NCBI RefSeq assembly: GCF_030272615.1
Contig: NC_081408.1
Coordinates: 768,415,830-768,479,829 of the forward strand
Direction of reading: 5' to 3'
DNA length: 64,000 bases
DNA from: Cryptomeria japonica
Taxonomy: Eukaryota; Streptophyta; Pinopsida; Cupressales; Cupressaceae
Numbering within the stretch: position 1 is the stretch's first letter; each line of letters starts with the position of its first letter. Shown here one piece after another: positions 56,602-64,000 of this stretch. The position numbers and the translations under genes are program-made. Below the pieces are notes generated by a model. It was given only the letters and a program-made list of their open reading frames with translations, was not told the origin of the DNA and did no database searches.

Positions 56602-59600
56602 GGTATCATTGATTACCATGTAGCTCTATTCATTATACATGGGCATGCGATGGTACCATTCCATGAGTAGTGGCTTGGGCATTTGTTTATCCACTTTCAT
56701 ATGTTTGCTTTTTGTTTTTGCAAGCATCTCTTGAGTTCTTTTAGCTAGATACCTTTTTTTTCTTTGCAATTTTATGTTAGGAAAATGTGTAAAGGAGAGT
56801 TTGTTTATCTTTTGTAGTCTTTAGTTTGTTTGTCCATATATTCATTCGACCTTGACATCGATATATGTAGATTGTTCCTTTTTGGTTCATGAATCTTAAA
56901 CTAGGGCTTTTATACTTTAAAAAAGTTTTTTTGTTTTAAAATTTAATATTAAAATTAATTTATTAGTTAATAATGTGATAAATAATTAATTTTAAATTAA
57001 TTAAATAATAAATATTATTTAATAATTTAATTATGACATATTAATAAACTTAAAATAATATTTTTTAATAGATTAAGATATTGTGATTAACAACATGAAG
57101 TCTTACAAAAATTAATTAATATAGATGATTTTAGTGTTTACATTTTTTTTAAAATTAAAATTTTATAAATATTTTTCTACTAATATATTTTTATATTTCA
57201 AAAATATATTATTATAAAATATTTTAAAAATTAACTATTATTGTCTAATATGTGAATAGATCATTATTGTCTTATATGTGAATAAATCAATTATTTTTTA
57301 TTAATGGTAAAATAGGTTTTCAAGGGACCTAAAACCATGTACTAACAGATTTAGCCGGTATTCAAAACCCTTGAAAAGAACATTGCTAAAAGAAAAAACA
57401 CATGCAAACATCACCCAACAAACAACAAAACAAGCAAGTTTTGAAGGGCATCTAAAACCATAAATGATAGCAGGTTTCAAAGGGTACCTAAAACCTTAAA
57501 CAAAACACTAAAGGAGCAAAAGATGGAAACTAAACCATCTTTGAAACCTTCCAACCACTATGATCACCCTTAACCAAGAAATGGGAAGATTTATAGATAT
57601 TAGGTCATGCTTTAGTAAACCTCTTTTCCTACGTTACACAACCACCCAAGATATACCATCCTTAGAATGTAAAGACCATGAAGAGGTAGGAGGGCAATTA
57701 CCCTAGATCATATGTTAATGTGCTTTTATCTAAAATAAAAAAATTGTGTTTTGTAATGTTAAAGTATAAATTTTATAATTGAATATATTTTGAAAAATGA
57801 AGTATTAATCTAAGTGACTCTAAAGATTTAGCTCTTATTCATTCTTCACACCAATCCAAAAAATCATTAAATGGTCAATATATAAATTAAATGGTGAAGA
57901 CTTCAGTCTTTCACAATATAAAAATTTGTCATTATTACATGTGTATTCATTTGAATTCTTTAATAAAATGTGTCATTAAATTACCAATTAATCCCCAAAA
58001 TTTTATTGATAATTAACCAATTAATCAATGCCTAGATGTGAGAAATTTTGTGTTACTAATTTAAATACATCTATGAATCAATTTAGTGGATGCTAGATAG
58101 GGGTCAATTAGTAGCGGCTATATAGCCATAAAAATCACCAGGAATACATGTATAAAAAAGTGCATTGGGTGATGTTCCTCTTATATATCTTACTATTTAT
58201 AAGGTTGCATAGCCAAATTATGTGGCCAAAATTTATGGTATCCATGTGGCAAAATATTTTTGGCAAGGAAACAACACTACACTGTAGTCACCCATGTGGC
58301 CTACATGAATTACTTATTGTAGCATCATAAATTTTCATTGGGCCAATTTACACCTCATGTTTTTGCCCCTGCTTTAGTGTTTCTCCCTCTCATCTCTTAT
58401 CCGGGTCCATTTAGTTCCTCAACTCCAATTTTAATGCCAAACACCTACCAAATGACTCTCTGGAGGGGTGTCCTCTCTAGGCCTAAATTTTGGTCCCTGA
58501 TTGAGGATGACCAGGGTGCCCAATTCCCTGGTCCCCCTCAATGGGGCCCAATTTTCAAGTGGAGGTTGGGACCCACCTCTCTAGCAAGAAATAAAATAGG
58601 TGGCTCCATATGACCGTTGGAGGTCGGCCTAATTGATAAATTGATCTAGATCCTCATATATAAAGACATTTGATCAACCTAATTTCATCCAAGCATAAGT
58701 ATTCGACCTAAAGCATTCAAACATTAGGTAGATTGAGAGTTTAGTTTTGTTATAGTAAATGAGTAGTTCTCCAAACCCATACAATTCAGGGTCATTACTA
58801 ACTTTGTAGTTAGTCCCTCTACTCACCAAAGGCAAGTAGTTGTGGATGAAATGAGAAATCTGGTGTACTTTCTTTTTCAAGGAATGTGTCTAGAACTTCT
58901 GTAAAGGATGTGATGGATATGGTGTTGGTGATATAGTATTTTGACATAATGAAAGAGATTGGAGTAGATTCTAAGTCTTCAAGAATATTTATACACCCAT
59001 GGACTTGGTGCCCAAGAATATTAATCATGCAATCATAGTCATCTTTTCTTCACTTGGTAATAGATCGTCCAATTTGCCACCATTTTTACTTCTATAATGG
59101 TCATCATCATTGATGATCACCATCATATCCACCACCAAAGCCTAAGTATGAGCTAGGCTTGTATCCTCCAGATGAAGAAAGGGTACCATATTTATCTCTA
59201 TTGGATACCACATGTCTCATTTCTTATACTTCTTCTTGTTTTTGGATTTGATGTATTAATTTTTTTTTGCATCAATTGATGTTTTGGATCACACTCTACA
59301 ATCACATTTTTCGACTGCTTGAGCTCTCTAACATCTCGATGATGGATTAGAGAGTGTGATACAGAATGTTGATGCAAAAAAAATGAACACAATCAAACCC
59401 TAAAACAACAAGAAGTTACAATATGAATTGTGAAAAACTGATATCTTTAATCACTTCTTGTATTTTATCTTTGTCATTGAAAAGAGAGAATATTCTAATC
59501 CTTCTTTCTCACATCGATTTCCCAATCCTTTCTATTAGGTTCAAAAAAATTAAAATCTTAAAATGTGGAGATCGGGAAGGTGTGTTCATCAACATGTTTG

Positions 59601-61418
59601 GATCCATTTGCCACTATATATTCCAAAACAGTCAATGCATTATAAATATAACACCAAATTCCTAGTATCACCGATCCTTATGAGAGAACACCCATAACCA
59701 TTTGGATTTATTTGAAATTCCTTGTAGTTGAGCAATCTTGGCCATAACTGTCCCAAGGTTCATTGCTTGTTGCAGTAAGTACCTTCTATTCGATTTCATG
59801 TTCTTTTTAGCTATCTACTATTCTGGTGATGATCACACTGATCACAGAGTATGGTATGAAACATTGATACAAAAAATTCTTACACAATAGAACCCATTAA
59901 AAACAAAAACTTCAATATCTTTAATCCAAAACTTTAAATAAATCCATTTTAGATATAGAAGTCCACAATAAACTCATTTAAGAATTTTGTCGAATAATTG
60001 GCTTGCATCTTCAATCCTTCTGTATTTATTTAGAATACATGTCAAGCAGTGAACTAGCAAGATCAACATTTAGGTAAAGTTTGATCATAACCATATATGC
60101 ATGAATTTATCCTTCTTCTAATACGATAAAATTTCCAGCACATTCATAGAGAGTGCTCTTCCAAAAGTATCATGTCTTCCTTGTGCATTTAATGGAACGT
60201 CTTCCATGAATTCTTCACCATACCCATGACCTGCACATCCTAAAATCATAGGATTAGTATTATTTTTTGATTAATGTTTAAGATCATATTATGATCTATC
60301 ATTAAGATAATTAGATAAATTATTTTAGAATTTTGTGAATTTAAGTATTGTATAATTTGAAAAAGATTCAACAAAATGAAAATAACAAATGTCAATTTTT
60401 TTGATAAATAACCTTATCAACTTCTTGAATCAAAATATTCAAAGTATCTGTTTGTATTACTATTTGTATTTTATATTTCTTCTTTCAATAAAAAAGCAAG
60501 TATCTGGACTACATGGTTTGAGCCCATTGTTTGAGAGGAATTGAAGCCTATTTTGGCATCAATAGTCCAAGATACTGACGTAAGTCAAGTCTCAATGCCT
60601 GTCATATTCAAAAGAAAGTATATCATGATAGAAGTGCCCAAAAATTTGGTATTCCTTATCAAGATGACTAAACATCAATTATCCTAGTGGCAATTCCTAG
60701 TTATGTGGAGTTCAATTTTTCTTCACATGGCTAGGCATAAAGGGCAATCCTGGTGAATAGTTTTGGGAGCATCTTTCAGGACAGTAATGGATGCCATCTT
60801 TTTTTATTGTTAAGTAATTGGTGAATGAATTAAGGTTTTCAAATAGTGTATGAGATCTATAGATAGTTAACAATAGAGATAAGTATAAAAGATAAACAAA
60901 TAAACAAGATAAACAAATAAACAGACTGTCAAGATGAAATGATCAACAATCTTTATTATCCTCTCTTTTGTATATGTTGTCATTTATATTAGGTCTGTAT
61001 TTAAATAATATTATGAAGGCTCTCAGCTCATGGTTGTTTCTATCATTTCATTGTGATCTCTAATTCTCAGTACCAATAGATAAATTTTTTTAAGAAGATG
61101 ACACTAGATATGTTTGAAGATTATTTTGGAAATTAAGATAATATTACATAAATTTGTTTCTTCTTAAATGTTATCTTTTTCCAAAAGTTATATTTGACTG
61201 ATTAATAGACTAGTTAATGTAGTCTTAAATATCACTTGGTGTTGTTTACTACATAAAATTAAATGTTTTTAAGGTGGATGTTTTTGGTTGAATTTCTCAA
61301 TCTATAACACAAATTATTCTTTGATGTGACCAATACAAATGTTTGTTCTTGTAATATCTTCTTCATTTGTGGTAAAATAAACAACATCAATTAATAAGTA
61401 AATAAAAATCAATTAAAC

Positions 61419-61420
<2 letters not shown>
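56602..61420. other. AT-rich intergenic DNA without genes
   Basis: 56930-57300 is very AT-rich. A 91-codon open frame at 58338-58613 has no recognisable domain, and I do not call it a gene. 59232-59415 is an imperfect inverted repeat (listed separately), and a related single arm is at 59824-59892. No LTR, RT or other transposon motif is seen. Confidence 0.45.
59232..59415. repeat. Imperfect inverted repeat, MITE- or foldback-like
   Basis: The left arm 59232-59297 (CTTCTTG...TTTTTTTTGCATCAA...GGATCACACTCT) pairs imperfectly with the right arm 59351-59415 (AGAGTGTGATAC...TTGATGCAAAAAAAA...CAAGAAG) around a 53-bp spacer. Single arms of the same module occur at 48951-49019 and 59824-59892. No coding capacity. 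No target duplication identified. Confidence 0.55.
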
Positions 61421-61451
<31 letters not shown>

Positions 61452-61509
61452 TGTATGCTTGTATGCATGTATATGTGTCTGTGTATGTCTTTGTATGTGT
61501 GTGTGTGTA

Positions 61510-61550
<41 letters not shown>

Positions 61551-61680
61551 GTTTATGTTTATATATTTGTGTGTGTGTGTGTATACATATATATGTATAT
61601 ATACATATACATGTATACATATATACATATATATATATACATATATGTATACATGTATATATACATATACATATATACAT
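61421..61680. repeat. Compound microsatellite (ATGT)n (TG)n (ATGTGT)n (ATACAT)n
   Basis: 260 bp of nearly pure alternating purine-pyrimidine sequence passes from TATG units through TG and TATGTG units to TATACA units. All overlapping open frames here are artefacts of the repeat. Confidence 0.97.
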
Positions 61681-61683
61681 AAT

Positions 61684-62927
61684 TGAGATCAAATGACCTA
61701 CATACCAATGAGACTCTTGCTGCAAGTATAAACTTAGTTAGACTAGTTTAACTTCCCAAGGGGTGTCCCATTGTTCTCTATCTCATAGGATCCCTAAAGC
61801 CAATGTTTTTCTCTCAGATCATTGGGCAAATGACTTAGGAATGACAACCACAAGAACAAGTGATATTGTGATCTATATGCATGAATGCATTCTAAGATCT
61901 AAATGATAGTTGAAACTAGGATGATTAAGCTAATATGAAGATAGTGATATGATAAAGAGATTAACAAATTATCCTAACATGATATACTAGTCTAGCATGA
62001 GTATTCTATGGTATGAAACTGCTTCAAAATGCTATGATGATATTCTGACAAACAAAGGCTAAAATGTTTAGTAAATTAGACTATAATGTGGATACATGAA
62101 GCTTGGATCCCCAAGAATGAGGAATGTGAGCTCTATTTATAGAGAAAGTAGGGCAATGGATGGTTAAGATTCAATAATCTTAACAATGGCTATGATTGAA
62201 AGTTATAAATCCATGTTTACAATTTTCACCAATGTAAATGGTGACAATTGTCAACAAGAGATTGCTTGAGAAGAGATGGTGGTTACCTTAGGAGGTAAGG
62301 TTGAGTTAACCATTAGTGGGGGACAAATTTGTAAGATTCTCTTCAAATTTGGGGAAGTTTTGTTGGATAAATAAAGTCTTTTATTCATTTAAAAGACTTT
62401 CTTCCAAATTTGGGGAAGGGATATGATTAAGTGGGTTAAGACTTAATTGATTAGGGTTAGATGGGTTCTAGAAGGAAATTAATCATGCAAGTGGATATGT
62501 TAGGAGAGGTCAAGTGGGAGAAAATAGGATTTCAATTAAAATAAAATTGATTTATTTCAACTAAAATAGATGCAACTTGCATAAATACAAGTGGGGGATT
62601 TTTATAAATAAATTTGATTTATTTATATGCAAGGGTCAATTTAATTAAATGCAAATTTAATTAAAAGAGAGAAAGGGTATTTAATTAAATAAAGTGATTT
62701 ATTTAATTAAAGGCTAGAAAAAGATTTAATCAAACCTTAGTTTAATTAATAGGGTAGGCTAGAAGAAATGGATTTATGTGAATTGAATTAAATAAATTGA
62801 ATAATTCATTTAATCAAATAAATGAAAATGAAAAAATTAATTAAATAAAATTTAATCAATAAGGGGATGTGTTTTAAATAAATATTAAATATTTATTTAG
62901 GAAGGTGGTCAGATTTATACGTCTACA
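61684..62927 (-). repeat. 3' LTR of another giant gypsy element
   Basis: It is homologous to the LTR at 12927 over the TATA region (AGCTCTATTTATAGAGAAAG, 62130) and the GGTGACAATTGTCAAC block. It ends ACGTCTACA against the polypurine tract. The left edge TGAGATC at 61684 is inferred from the spacing to the TATA box in the related LTR and is uncertain. Confidence 0.7.
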
Positions 62928-62973
62928 TTTTGCCCCTCTTTGAAGTGACATGTGTGCACATGTTGATTCAAAG
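62928..62973 (-). promoter_or_regulatory. Polypurine tract with adjoining stem-loop
   Basis: In the sense direction AAAGAGGGGCAAAA abuts the LTR. Next to it 62938-62973 folds with the base CTTTGAA/TTCAAAG and the inner stem ACATGTG/CACATGT. The hairpin is 36 nt, as at 14383-14418, but with a different inner stem. Confidence 0.75.
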
Positions 62974-63355
62974 AAAATCGTTGGATATACTTGCCAAAAT
63001 TTGATTGATATGTTATTGTGTACCAAATGGTCAATATGATGCCTCAGATGTAGATTTGATAAATGATATCGATGATGCCCCCTCAGGAGATGAATCAAGG
63101 GGTTGTGCAAAATTTTTGTCAAATTTGTGATTGGTCGGTTTAATTGCAATATGATAATGTGGATGTTGTCGGATACGCAAGTTGATTCATCTCTCAAAAA
63201 AGATGTGGATAAGGTTAATGAAAAAAAAGAAGTGGAAAAAGATGCCCCACTGATTAACCCTAATTTTTGTTTTACCCTATTAAAAGGTACAAAGTGATTT
63301 TGAAAAGTCATTTGCACACTTGTCTTTTGTGAAGGTGACATTTGGAGCTCTGACC

Positions 63356-63433
63356 ATGATGTTGTTCCCATACTCATCTCACTAATTCGAGTGTGTCAGG
63401 TGACATCAGAGACCCACCACGTATGGCCCACTA
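63356..63433 (+). pseudogene. First exon of an antisense PMD-type gene
   Basis: The 26-codon stretch from ATG at 63356 aligns with exon 1 at 14787-14861: SH*FECVR in place of EHRFERVR, and TTYGPL in place of DDYGPV. It ends exactly at a consensus donor (CTA|GTAAGT). Two stops (TAA, TGA) replace codons that are AGA and CGG in the other copy. The rest of the gene lies beyond the window. Confidence 0.6.
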
Positions 63434-63519
63434 GTAAGTGGTTCGAACCCCTATCTTGTTTTATTGTTTTTGTCGATTTTGGTCATGTTTTTATTTTTTT
63501 GGGTTGGGTTTTTCATGTT

Positions 63520-63996
63520 TTAGCATGTAGGGTCTGTCTTTTAGCACATACGACAAAAACATTAGCACGTAGGAAATCGTAGCTAGGTTTAGCAGCTATG
63601 TGTCAATGGTTAGCACATTCGGTGGGTAGGTTAGTGCGTGAGGTCGGTTTAGTGCATAGGGTTAATAGTGTAGCACTTTCGATAGGTAAGTTAGCGCATG
63701 AGGGTGTTGGGTCAAAACGTTAGCGCATGTGGTCTATATAATAGCATGTAGTCATGTTTTAGCACATAGGGTATGTTGGATAACACATAGGGTGTCTCAG
63801 TAAATGCATAGGTTGAGTGACCATGTGGGGGAAATAGGCTAGCGCATAGGGAGTTTATTTTAGCGCATGATAATAGAATAGCACAGTGGGATTGTTTGCT
63901 AGGGCATTCATGTGAAATATTAGCACATAAGGGGTAGTTGAGTGCTTTGAAGCCCTGTTTTAGCACGTAGGACAAAAAGGTTGGAAAAAATTGCAT
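63520..63996 (+). repeat. Degenerate TTAGCGCATAGG array in the antisense intron
   Basis: About 19 units of roughly 20-27 bp share TTAGCGCATAGG or near variants (TTAGCACATAGGG, GTTAGCGCATGAGG, TTAGCACGTAGG). The TTAGCGC half equals that of the AGCGCT arrays, while the right half differs (ATAGG in place of TATTG). It starts shortly after the splice donor at 63434 and runs to the window edge. Confidence 0.8.
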
Positions 63997-64000
63997 TTGA

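Noticed and set aside
58338-58613. 91-codon + strand frame with several prolines and tryptophans
   Set aside because: No recognisable domain, homologue in the window or gene signals. Could be chance in a GC-richer patch.
61413-61725. Several overlapping open frames on both strands
   Set aside because: They are translations of a microsatellite (Tyr-Val-Cys and His-Thr runs).
1-64000. Ordinary host genes or ribosomal RNA genes
   Set aside because: I looked on both strands for recognisable plant protein motifs, rRNA and complete tRNA sequences and found none. Weak or multi-exon genes with very short exons could still be missed.

Overview
This window looks like intergenic DNA from a very large, repeat-saturated plant nuclear genome. 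A gymnosperm, probably a conifer, is my best guess, but that is an inference from the size, nesting and decay of the elements. I found no convincing ordinary host gene. Almost everything recognisable is LTR retrotransposon, much of it nested, plus one miniature LTR element (TRIM) and microsatellites.

Layout. 1-2607: 3' end of a Sirevirus-like Ty1/copia element on the + strand (env-like coiled-coil ORF, repeated polypurine tracts, 3' LTR). 2608-3807: 5' end of a relative on the - strand, so two LTRs of one family face each other. 3808-7586: eroded - strand Ty3/gypsy gag-protease with its LTR. 7587-12446: non-coding, with one old copia LTR fragment. 12447-12926 and 31606-35608: a second Sirevirus-like element, split by the main feature of the window. 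12927-31600: an 18,674-bp giant Ty3/gypsy element on the - strand, bounded by GGTAT duplications, with 1,447-bp LTRs about 99% identical. 37887-46394: an older relative, truncated in RT, whose 5' internal third is inverted. 46854-48172: a solo copia LTR. 49309-49681: a 373-bp TRIM. 49832-56596: a decayed copia element with GTTTT duplications. 56602-61420: AT-rich DNA with no genes. 61421-64000: a compound microsatellite followed by the 3' end of another giant gypsy element.

The giant element is built like the Tat/Ogre group. In sense order it has an LTR, a tRNA-Trp primer-binding site, a leader, a small conserved ORF, gag, protease with a G-patch-like tail, RT, two RNase H domains, integrase, a long spacer, and then an antisense gene next to the 3' LTR. 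That antisense gene encodes a plant mobile domain (PMD) protein and appears to be spliced. Its intron is filled by a degenerate array built on the palindrome AGCGCT. The same array, in the same orientation relative to transcription, fills a probable intron in the sense leader of this element and of its relative at 37.9-46.4 kb. A third element at the right edge repeats the antisense first exon, a splice donor and an array of a sister unit (TTAGCGCATAGG). Intronic repeat arrays at both ends of a bidirectional retroelement are the most novel thing I see here. None of the gypsy copies is coding-competent: their gag-pol frames are free of frameshifts but carry many stop codons.
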